In this document: piece after piece, positions 24,601-31,202 of the stretch
Layout: the number at the start of each line of letters is the position of its first letter
Position numbering within the stretch: the stretch's first letter is position 1
Assembly (NCBI GenBank): GCA_017427415.1
Contig: JAFRSU010000078.1
Coordinates: 1 to 64,000 of the forward strand
DNA length: 64,000 bases
Origin: Lachnospiraceae bacterium
Lineage (GTDB): Bacteria; Bacillota; Clostridia; Lachnospirales; Lachnospiraceae
Direction: 5' to 3'
Notes under the pieces: model-generated
What the model saw: only the letters and a program-made list of their open reading frames with translations
The model's database searches: none
What the model was told of the DNA's origin: nothing
Position numbers and translations under genes: made by a program

Positions 24601-25332
24601 TCAGCCATAATTGAGGGCAGCGTTAATGATCCTACATTTTTCGTCTTGAGGTCTGCGGTCTTTATGATAGTACTGTTCTGTGGTATGACGATCTGTATGT
24701 CCAACCTGGTCAAGTATAAGACGGTCATCGACATGAGCGTCCAATAATTTGGAACAGACTGTCTTACGAGCTTTATGAAGTCTTCTGGGTACAATTTTAA
24801 GCTGGTGGCAGATGCTGTTCAGTTTATCACTGAAGACTCTTCCCTGTATTCTGCATCCATCGTTGTTGGTAAAGATGAATTCATTATCACCAAAGTCCTT
24901 ATAGAGTGCTTTGAGAGCTAATGAAGCCTCCGTGGGAAGAGTTATCGTCCTTAAGCCTTCTTTTGTCTTAGTATGAGGTACTACTTCAAAATGTCGTTTC
25001 CCTTCGTGGTCTTTATAGGTTATTTCAGAACTTTGTATTTTGATAGTTCTAAAGTCTTCGGATACGTCCCTCCATCTAAGAGCTGCGAGTTCTCCACACC
25101 TCAAGCCTGCATAGAACGCTAACAGTATACCCACATTAACCATGGAGAACTTATGTTGCTTTATGAAGGTAAAGATGGAAACAACTTCTTTGTCTGTAAA
25201 GACCTGTTCTTCATTCTTTTCTTCTTGCTGTTCAAGTGCCTTGTTGCTTATGGATAGAACTTTGAGGAATTCTGTTATATAAAGTTCTGTTTGTTTCGTT
25301 TTCTTACCATAGAGCCAAATACCGCTTATCAA
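24601..25332 (-). pseudogene. Tyrosine integrase, N-terminally truncated
   Basis: 243 residues of a phage/ICE-type integrase. The catalytic residues are present: Arg78 (YAGLRCGE), Lys124 region (TKTKEG), His186-x2-Arg189 (RLHKAR), His212 (VGHTD) and Tyr221/222 (QYYHKD). Full-length relatives have ~380-400 residues with arm-binding and core-binding N-terminal domains, which are missing. The reading frame continues upstream about 18 codons (KLNRKGWLKLKA) to a TGA without any ATG or ribosome site, and the TTG start at 25332 is not credible. I conclude that the 5' third was deleted. It points toward the tRNA, normal for such elements. Confidence 0.8.
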
Positions 25333-25627
25333 GGCTTTTAACTTCAGCCATCCCTTACGATTGAGCTTTCTTAATTGTAAATAATAAAATCCTTTTCAAT
25401 TCATAGACAAAATGATATACTAATTATATTGTAATTCTGAAGAATGCTAGAAATACACTAGAAAACTATATTATTATGCGTAAACAATATTGTGCAATAG
25501 AAAAAATGGCAAATCTAAAACAAAAAAGCAGGAAATATTTCAGAAAAGATGTTAAAAACAGCGAAAAATAAAGAGATGACAAAAGTGTCGCCAGTGGTGA
25601 CACGATTATAAAAGAGGTAATAAATCT
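25333..25627. other. Intergenic region with 19-bp palindrome before DUF1016 gene
   Basis: AT-rich sequence left after loss of the integrase 5' end. The notable feature is GTGTCGCCAGTGGTGACAC at 25585-25603, a near-perfect palindrome 24 bases before the DUF1016 start, matched by GTGTCACCATTGGTGACAC inside that gene (25904-25922). AAAGAGG serves as its ribosome site. Confidence 0.6.
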
Positions 25628-26632
25628 ATGAACGAAATTGATAAAAGCTTTAAGACGGTAGTTACGATTATAGAAAACGCGCGTGAGAACGCTTACCGAA
25701 AAGTAAATGAAGAACTGATACTTATGTATTGGAATGTAGGTCACTTCCTTTCAGAGCAATCGAAAGAAGCTAAGTATGGTGACGGATATATTGATGCTCT
25801 TGTCTCTTTCATACAGGATCAGTTTCCGGGAATAAAAGGTTTCAATCGCCGTGGCTTGTACAGAATGAAGCAGTTTTTTGAGCTTTATACTGGAAATGAA
25901 AAAGTGTCACCATTGGTGACACAATTAAGCTGGACGAATCATCTGCTAATTATGTCTGGCTGTAAGTCTGATGAAGAACGTGAATTCTATATGCAACTGG
26001 CAATTAAGGAACGATACAGCAAGCGCGAATTGGAGCGTCAGATGGACAGTGGATATTATGAACGGTATATGCTTTCTAAAGAAAAGCTTCTTCCGGAGAC
26101 GATAAAGGCCGAGCTGAATCCATTCCTGGACTCATATGTGATTGAGTTTCTGGATCTTCCGCCGAAGTTCAAGGAAAAGCACCTGAAAAAAGGGCTTATC
26201 GAGGGAATGAAGAAATTTATCCTAGAGCTTGGCAAGGACTTTACTTATGTCGATGAAGAATATACTATCATGGTCGGTGGGGAGGATTATCATGTGGATC
26301 TTTTGTTTTATCACAGGACATTGCGCTGCCTTGTAGCGCTGGAACTGAAGACCGGAAAGTTCAAGCCGGAATACATATCCAAGATGGACTTCTATCTGGA
26401 AGGACTCGACCGACAAGTGAAGAAGCCGGATGAAAACCCGAGTGTAGGTCTGATTTTATGCGCTTCAAAGAATGATGAAGTAGTGGAATATGCCATGAGC
26501 AGGACAATGTCGCCTATGATGGTGTCACAATACCAGCTACAATTACCGGATAAAGAGGTGCTACGGAGAAAACTTCAGGAATTGGCAAATATACCGATGC
26601 TTGAAGATAACGAAGGAGGAAAAAACGAATGA
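25628..26632 (+). CDS. DUF1016 / YhcG-type PD-(D/E)xK nuclease family protein
   Basis: 334 residues. The N-terminal half (about 10-150) is DUF1016_N with the conserved VTQLSWTNHLLIM. The C-terminal half (165-320) is a PD-(D/E)xK nuclease fold: Asp224 (YHVDLLFYH), Glu239-x-Lys241 (ALELKTGKF) and a following helix. Relatives sit in restriction-modification and defence islands, often next to hsd genes; the exact activity is not settled. Here the stop overlaps (ATGA) the start of a truncated type III methylase, so it was once part of that operon. It is the only intact gene of the left element. Confidence 0.85.
   Translation: MNEIDKSFKTVVTIIENARENAYRKVNEELILMYWNVGHFLSEQSKEAKYGDGYIDALVSFIQDQFPGIKGFNRRGLYRMKQFFELYTGNEKVSPLVTQLSWTNHLLIMSGCKSDEEREFYMQLAIKERYSKRELERQMDSGYYERYMLSKEKLLPETIKAELNPFLDSYVIEFLDLPPKFKEKHLKKGLIEGMKKFILELGKDFTYVDEEYTIMVGGEDYHVDLLFYHRTLRCLVALELKTGKFKPEYISKMDFYLEGLDRQVKKPDENPSVGLILCASKNDEVVEYAMSRTMSPMMVSQYQLQLPDKEVLRRKLQELANIPMLEDNEGGKNE
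25904..25922. repeat. Intragenic 19-bp perfect palindrome
   Basis: GTGTCACCATTGGTGACAC within the DUF1016 gene, coding VSPLVT. With flanks it aligns to the upstream copy at 25585-25603 over 27 bases with four differences (AAAGTGTC...GACACxATTA). Confidence 0.6.
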
Positions 26633-26751
26633 GCAACCTGTTTGAAACAGTCAAAGAAATCCTAGAAAAGGATAAGCGTTTCCTCTCCACAGATGAAATC
26701 ATTATGAGGAATGCAGTAATTGTAAGAATTGGTGTCAGATATACTGTATAA
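26629..26751 (+). pseudogene. N-terminal stub of type III DNA methyltransferase (mod)
   Basis: Starts in ATGA overlap with the DUF1016 gene behind AAGGAGG. It encodes MSNLFETVKEILEKDKRFL...MRNAV, which resembles the first 30 residues of type III restriction-modification Mod subunits (LFEAVKEILKKDKRF...LRNAVYEAA), then diverges and stops after 40 codons. A whole Mod has ~600 residues, so nearly all of it is gone. The junction abuts the minus-strand gene at 26735. Confidence 0.65.
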
Positions 26752-26914
26752 ATCTGTCGCGTTCCTCCTTGGAGAGCTTTCCTATCGTAACCCCTTTGCT
26801 TCTGGCTAATTGTAATGCACCTCTCATGTCGAGTATGGCTTTGGGGACGATGGGTTCTTCCATTTTTGAAAGGTTCTTAAGATAATTCTCATATTTCGTC
26901 GTCTGACCATTCAT
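26735..26914 (-). CDS. Small conserved-looking protein, unknown
   Basis: 59 residues (MNGQTTKYENYLKNLSKMEE... to DRFIQYI), all helix by appearance, no Cys or membrane segment. ATG 26914 has AAAGGAG 7 bases upstream; two earlier ATGs fit that site less well. It follows and overlaps the end of the deleted gene at 26889-27159. I recall similar short proteins beside small two- or three-gene toxin-antitoxin-like loci in Lachnospiraceae but cannot name a family. Possibly functional, possibly a leftover. Confidence 0.5.
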   Translation of the reverse strand: MNGQTTKYENYLKNLSKMEEPIVPKAILDMRGALQLARSKGVTIGKLSKEERDRFIQYI

Positions 26915-27159
26915 AATCATACTCCTTTCTGATGTTTCTGGCTGCTTCATCGAAAAAGCCAATCTGGTATTCATGAAGCATACGCATTTCTTCAGCTCCA
27001 AATCTTGTTATAAAATGCTGCATTATTTCTTCGGAACGGCAGAACCCGGTAACATCACCATTATATCCGAGCTGTTCAGATCTTTCAATGGCAATAGCGA
27101 GAAGATGTCAAGTTATCAATTAGACATGGTACCAATTCATCTATATCAACGCATATCAT
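26889..27159 (-). pseudogene. Internally deleted gene of unknown family
   Basis: Behind GGAGGGA a good start at 27159 encodes MICVDIDELVPCLIDN and then runs into a stop (TGA near 27085). In another frame the sequence continues as LLAIAIERSEQLGYNGDV...FGAEEMRMLHEYQIGFFDEAARNIRKEYDYEW to 26889. Both halves resemble the two ends of a ~170-residue protein common in Firmicutes, so about 100 middle codons were lost with a frame change. Family recognition is from memory only. Confidence 0.55.
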
Positions 27160-27269
27160 ATATCTATCCCTCCAATTCTATTATACACCTTTTTGACGAT
27201 TTTAACAAGGTCTTTACAAAGGAAATGTTTCTATGTATTGTCTATGTTGTGATTATGATGTTATAAAGC

Positions 27270-27300
27270 TTGCGACACTTATATTGAAAATGTGCGACAC
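27270..27300. repeat. Candidate arm-type integrase sites, middle
   Basis: TTGCGACAC (27270-27278) and GTGCGACAC (27292-27300), 42-72 bases left of the internal att copy. Confidence 0.6.
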
Positions 27301-27341
27301 TATATTCGGGAAGCCCATATTTTAAGCGACCCGAGGCTTAC

Positions 27342-27372
27342 ATGTGAGGGTTCAAGTCCCTTACTCCGCATT
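27342..27372. repeat. Internal att copy (31 bp of tRNA-Leu 3' end)
   Basis: ATGTGAGGGTTCAAGTCCCT and the following ...TACTCCGCATT match 24423-24453 and 35043-35073 exactly; the ten preceding bases differ. It marks the boundary between two tandem elements or the site of an earlier insertion. Confidence 0.85.
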
Positions 27373-27428
27373 TACTCTAAAACCATCATGAAATATGTTA
27401 ACGGAATTGTCCTAATGTAAAATTTATA

Positions 27429-27457
27429 TTGACATATTGCCATCGGTGGTATATATT
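27429..27457 (+). promoter_or_regulatory. Promoter of riboswitch 1 transcript
   Basis: TTGACA (27429-27434), 17-bp spacer, TATATT (27452-27457). Transcription would begin near 27464, about 15 bases before the aptamer. Confidence 0.75.
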
Positions 27458-27477
27458 ATTTCATAAGGTACAAATTG

Positions 27478-27570
27478 ATTTTGGCAAACTATCTGAAAAG
27501 ATAGGACTGCAAAGCTATAGGGACTAAAGGATTACAAGGATGTTATCACATGTCAGCCAGTTGCAATATA
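27478..27570 (+). ncRNA. Cyclic-di-GMP-I (GEMM) riboswitch, copy 1
   Basis: The aptamer core of the GEMM class is recognisable: TTGGCAAAC, hairpin CTATC-TGAAAA-GATAG containing the GAAA-type loop, GACTGCAAAGCTATAGGGACTAA in two pieces (GGACTGCAAAGC and AGGGACTAAAG), and ATGTCAGCCAGTTGC at the 3' side. Terminator 27582-27616 follows as expression platform. Whether the ligand turns the gene on or off cannot be read. Distinguishing c-di-GMP from c-GAMP (GEMM-Ib) needs a covariance alignment. Controls the gene at 27724. Confidence 0.85.
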
Positions 27571-27581
27571 GTGTGATTAGA

Positions 27582-27616
27582 TAGCATCGTAATTCCTTAG
27601 ATACGGTGCTTTTTTG
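27582..27616 (+). terminator. Riboswitch 1 expression-platform terminator
   Basis: GCATCGTA (27584-27591) pairs with TACGGTGC (27602-27609), followed by TTTTTTG, 12 bases behind the aptamer. Confidence 0.85.
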
Positions 27617-27723
27617 TTTTGCTTTTGAATGGATTTAAACTAGGGTCAAGAGAGAACTCGATAATGAACTAGTGTGATATCTGCAAAACCTACAAATATA
27701 TTATAGAAAGGATGTTATAAGTC

Positions 27724-28347
27724 ATGAAAATTAAGCAATTTAGTTGCCCTAATTGTGACAGCCAATTAGATCCCAACATGATTGAGGATAACACCTCGAT
27801 TTATTGCCCATATTGTGGTTATTATTTTACAGTTGAAAATGAAAACCATACTCAAACAATTAATAAAAATATTAATAAAACGGTTACTATTAATAAAAAT
27901 ATTCACAATCAAATTACAAATGATGCAGAGGTAATAAGGGCAAATACTGAAAGAAAGAAACATAGCAGCGGTAATGCGTGGGCAGTTTTCTGGATCATAG
28001 TAGTTATAGGGCTTGTTGTATTTGGAGTTGTAAAGTTAAAAGAATATGACGCAGACCAAAAAGCAAGAATGGCGGAACAGGAAGAAGCTATAGAAAAGGC
28101 AGAACGAGCAGGAAAAATACAAGTCCAATATGATTCCTACACTTTTAAGGATGAAAACTACAAGACTGTAAAAGCTAAATTGGAAGATGCCGGATTTACT
28201 AATATTGAAACTGTAGATTTAGAAGATTCTGGTTTAGCATTTTGGAATTACGGGAATGTGGAGTTTGTTTCAATTGATGGCAAGAAAAACTTTTCTTCGG
28301 ATAATTATTATATGCCTGATGTTAAGATAGTTATCTACCATCATTGA
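27724..28347 (+). CDS. Zinc-ribbon membrane protein with PASTA-like C-terminal domain
   Basis: 207 residues. A zinc ribbon starts the protein (Cys8, Cys11, Cys28, Cys31: CPNCDS...CPYCGYYF). An Asn/Ile/Thr-rich stretch with repeated INKNI follows, then one membrane helix (WAVFWIIVVIGLVVFGVV, about 93-110) and a charged helix. The last ~65 residues resemble a PASTA-type fold (YKTVKAKLEDAGFTNIETVDL) and would be outside, with the ribbon inside. AGAAAGGA lies 11 bases before the ATG. Expression is under the c-di-GMP riboswitch 108 bases upstream. Function unknown; a sensor is plausible. Confidence 0.75.
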   Translation: MKIKQFSCPNCDSQLDPNMIEDNTSIYCPYCGYYFTVENENHTQTINKNINKTVTINKNIHNQITNDAEVIRANTERKKHSSGNAWAVFWIIVVIGLVVFGVVKLKEYDADQKARMAEQEEAIEKAERAGKIQVQYDSYTFKDENYKTVKAKLEDAGFTNIETVDLEDSGLAFWNYGNVEFVSIDGKKNFSSDNYYMPDVKIVIYHH

Positions 28348-28374
28348 TTTAATTTACGAGAGAGTGGAAAGATA

Positions 28375-29064
28375 ATGTTTTGTATAAAATGTGGAAATGA
28401 AATACCTGGAGATTATGTTTTTTGCCCCAAATGTGGTACTCCGACAATAAATAACAAGAATAGGAACCACTCTGAAACGAATCATGCGGTTGAAGAACAG
28501 CCGGGTATAAGGCAAAGGCCAAATAAAAAGGAATACATTTCGATAATGAATAATAAGTCTATAAAGAAGATATTAATACTTGTTATAGGCTTAATAATTA
28601 TTGGAGTTTTTTTCTCGCTGATTAAAGAAAACCCTAAAACAAAAAAAATACTCAATTATGTTAATGGAAGTTCAAAAAAGGAATTTGCCAATATTGAAAG
28701 TAAAATGATTGAAAGTTTTAATAGTTTTTGGGGGGACAATAGTAAAACTGATCAGGACGTTTATGATGAAATATCTCAAAAAACTATTGTATATGCAAAA
28801 CAATTAAATACAATAGCAAATGATATGTTACGCGAAATAGACGATGAAGAATTACGAAATGTACATAAAATCCTGATTGACTATAGTGATGCGTTTGTAC
28901 AGATCTGTACAAAAATGCTCTATGGGATAGATAACAATGACTTGAGCGTAATTGATGAAATAAAAGAGTTAAAGAAAAAAACCAGTAGACTAGCAGATGA
29001 ATATTGGTCGGAACTTACAGCTTTAGGCAAGAAGAACGGGGTTAGCATAAAAAAAGTCGATTAA
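28375..29064 (+). CDS. Zinc-ribbon membrane protein with helical C-terminus
   Basis: 229 residues. Zinc ribbon at residues 3-22 (CIKCGNEIPGDYVFCPKCGT), a polar linker, one membrane helix (IKKILILVIGLIIIGVFFSLI, about 63-83), and an external helical domain of ~140 residues rich in Glu, Lys, Asn and Asp. It lies 27 bases after the previous gene and shares its layout (ribbon inside, helix, outside domain), so they are probably co-transcribed and may act together. Family unknown. Codon use is strongly AT-biased as elsewhere in the island. Confidence 0.7.
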   Translation: MFCIKCGNEIPGDYVFCPKCGTPTINNKNRNHSETNHAVEEQPGIRQRPNKKEYISIMNNKSIKKILILVIGLIIIGVFFSLIKENPKTKKILNYVNGSSKKEFANIESKMIESFNSFWGDNSKTDQDVYDEISQKTIVYAKQLNTIANDMLREIDDEELRNVHKILIDYSDAFVQICTKMLYGIDNNDLSVIDEIKELKKKTSRLADEYWSELTALGKKNGVSIKKVD

Positions 29065-29111
29065 CTATTAGAGATATAAGGGAGATACCATTCAGGTATT
29101 ATCATATAAAT

Positions 29112-29206
29112 AATTTGGCAAAGCATCTGAAAAGGTGTGTCTGCAAAGCTAGAGGGACTAAGGGATTACAGGGATGTTATCACATGTCAGCCAGTTGCAA
29201 AATAGT
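29112..29206 (+). ncRNA. Cyclic-di-GMP-I (GEMM) riboswitch, copy 2
   Basis: A near-duplicate of copy 1: TTTGGCAAAG, CATC-TGAAAA-GGTG hairpin, TCTGCAAAGCTAGAGGGACT, the identical ATGTTATCACATGTCAGCCA and GTTGCAA. The two copies share the 3' half almost base for base, while the P2 stem keeps pairing with different bases. No clear promoter lies in the 48 bases before it, so it may act within the transcript of the upstream genes. It controls the gene at 29269 and those after it. Confidence 0.85.
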
Positions 29207-29217
29207 GTGAACAAATA

Positions 29218-29249
29218 GCATCCTAACTTTTGGTTAGGATGTTTTTGAT
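29218..29249 (+). terminator. Riboswitch 2 expression-platform terminator
   Basis: GCATCCTAAC (29218-29227), loop TTTTG, GTTAGGATGT (29233-29242), then TTTTGATTTT. Stronger stem than in copy 1. Confidence 0.85.
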
Positions 29250-29268
29250 TTTGTGAGGAGGGATATTA

Positions 29269-29499
29269 TTGATTCCAGGTTATATAACAACAAAAGAAGC
29301 ATCAGAGCGTTGGGGAATAAGCATACGGTATGTAAATGTACTGTGTCATAACGGGAAAATTCCGTTGGCACAGAAGCTTGGAACGATATGGGCTATACCG
29401 GAGGATACTGAGAAGCCAACGCAGGACAGAAGAATAAAGTCAGGAGAATATAAGAACTGGCGTAAAAGACATAACAATAAGAGGGGAGAATTAGCATGA
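29269..29499 (+). CDS. Small helix-turn-helix DNA-binding protein (excisionase/MerR-like)
   Basis: 76 residues. YITTKEASERWGISIRYVNVLCHNGKIP followed by GTIWAIPED is the winged-helix pattern of excisionase/MerR-like proteins (helix, turn, recognition helix, then the wing). The tail is basic. The start is TTG at 29269, with GAGGAGG at 29255-29261 well spaced. It is the first gene behind the second riboswitch. In an integrative element such a protein could be an excision factor, or a regulator of the following genes. Confidence 0.75.
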   Translation: MIPGYITTKEASERWGISIRYVNVLCHNGKIPLAQKLGTIWAIPEDTEKPTQDRRIKSGEYKNWRKRHNNKRGELA

Positions 29500-29613
29500 G
29501 TAGCATGTTTTTACGCTTTTGAATCATAGGAAGCTGGTTTTGTTATTTTGCTGGTAAAGAATAATAGTTAAACAAACTGTAATATGTTGCAAATATAAAA
29601 GGAGGAACTAGGT

Positions 29614-30996
29614 ATGAATAATCTTAACTTAACTAATATGAAGAAACGATTGGAAAAAACTTCACGTAGATCACCAATTAAAGATTATGGTTTTGATGAC
29701 TTAGAAGACTTTTATGAAAATGGGATACATATAAAACAGGATTATGAGGATATAGATGATTTTGAAGCTATTGTTATGTACATAGGGTATTCTGTGGCAG
29801 ATAGATTAAGGTTGGATTATGAAGAGTATATACACTGGGCAAAGGCGCAAGAGAGTTTTATTAGCGCATGCCTCTTTAAATTGATTGATGAGAAAAATCC
29901 TGATATTACTCTGGAAGAATACAAATTAATAGATGAAACTAAAACTCATGATAGTTATAATAGAGCGGTCAAAAAGATAGCTTCATTTAGAAGATGTATA
30001 GAAATAAGTGATACAAATGTCGAAAATTCTATTCCTGCTTTGGGAAAGTATTATATTATTAATGATCAAATTAAGAACCTAGGCACTATATTAAAGGAAC
30101 AAAAAAAGTATATTAAAGAATTTTGGAACACATTTTTGCAACAATATAAAACCCTTATAAATAAAAAAGATAGAAATATTTTTAAATCAAAAATCTCTGA
30201 TATAGTTGATTGTGAGCTACATGCGTATTGGAGTAAATCAAAAAGACTATTAAAAAAATATAATATCAAAGATAAATCAATAGAGTATATTAAAAATACC
30301 TTTTTTAATAATATTCAAACGGAGTATATTATTGATGGTATAGAGGATGCTTATGACGAATTAGAAGATAGTTATTCTGACGGAATAGACCAAATTGGCG
30401 ATTATTATGAAAACAAAGCTAACTCAATAGAATTTTTGGGAATTGGTAAAGGTTTAAAAGGGATTGCTCAAATAATAGGAGCGAATGTTTTTAATAGTGT
30501 TAAAGACTCCTATTATCTTCATCGAGCACTTGGAAAAGGAAGAAAACTACAAAATGATTTTGATGATTTAGTTAGTGAAATTTATTTTGGTATAGAAACT
30601 CAAAAGTTATATGAGAAATTTTTCTATACGGATTTAGTGAGTATTATCACACCGTATTGTTTATTTATTATTGATGGAGGAATAGAAAACCAATTAATAG
30701 TTGAGTCTCAGTATTTAGAGGGAATGGAACAAATTGGTAGTTTGACGGAAGATGAGAAAAATGATTTGTTTGTTAAACTTCTTCAGGTGTTTCCATTTTC
30801 GCCATACATTTACGTTTTCATATATGAAAACAATAGGGGTTATTATGACGATTTAATAAGATTAAATGATGCTTTAGGAAATGACAAGTTATTCTTCGAC
30901 AATCAAAATAATACAGAATGTAATACATTTGAAATCTACATTAAAACTCTTACAAATGATGATTTGTTGTATTCTTCAAAAAAGAAGAACGAGTAA
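29614..30996 (+). CDS. Unknown helical protein; first half of a probable frameshift fusion
   Basis: 460 residues, mostly helical, acidic, no match recognised. Residues ~270-305 (FLGIGKGLKGIAQIIGANVFNSV) form a Gly-rich amphipathic or membrane-touching segment between two long helices. AGGAGG precedes the ATG. Near the end it reads TC-A-AAA-AAG, and from there the -1 frame stays open without a stop through the whole next ORF. A -1 shift would give a single protein of ~1373 residues. Alone it ends SSKKKNE 4 codons later. It may instead be a gene broken by loss of one A. Confidence 0.65.
   Translation: MNNLNLTNMKKRLEKTSRRSPIKDYGFDDLEDFYENGIHIKQDYEDIDDFEAIVMYIGYSVADRLRLDYEEYIHWAKAQESFISACLFKLIDEKNPDITLEEYKLIDETKTHDSYNRAVKKIASFRRCIEISDTNVENSIPALGKYYIINDQIKNLGTILKEQKKYIKEFWNTFLQQYKTLINKKDRNIFKSKISDIVDCELHAYWSKSKRLLKKYNIKDKSIEYIKNTFFNNIQTEYIIDGIEDAYDELEDSYSDGIDQIGDYYENKANSIEFLGIGKGLKGIAQIIGANVFNSVKDSYYLHRALGKGRKLQNDFDDLVSEIYFGIETQKLYEKFFYTDLVSIITPYCLFIIDGGIENQLIVESQYLEGMEQIGSLTEDEKNDLFVKLLQVFPFSPYIYVFIYENNRGYYDDLIRLNDALGNDKLFFDNQNNTECNTFEIYIKTLTNDDLLYSSKKKNE
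30978..30984 (+). other. A AAA AAG slippery heptamer joining two ORFs
   Basis: In the frame of the upstream gene the codons read TCA AAA AAG AAG AAC GAG TAA. A -1 slip on A-AAA-AAG (30978-30984) continues as GAA GAA CGA GTA AAA and stays open to 33734. No ATG, GTG or TTG with a ribosome site begins the downstream frame. No strong Shine-Dalgarno stimulator or downstream hairpin is obvious, so transcriptional slippage, phase variation in A6/A7, mutation or an assembly error remain possible. Confidence 0.6.
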
Positions 30997-31202
30997 AAGA
31001 AGCAATTACAAAAAAACTCTGTCGTGAAATAGAGCAAGCGTTTTCTACTCCTAATAGTGTAATAAAGAAAATACATAAAAAAATAAAAGAAGAGTTTGTT
31101 CAGGGGTTTCATTGCTATCCGGAGCAGAAATTTTTTGAAGACTATTCGAGTATTTATTGCAAATATAGATATAATTGGGAACTGTATAATTATCCTTTAG
31201 CA

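Noticed and set aside
25628-26632. DUF1016 gene as part of a complete type I or III restriction system
   Set aside because: No hsdR, hsdM, hsdS or res gene is present; only a 40-codon Mod-like stub follows.
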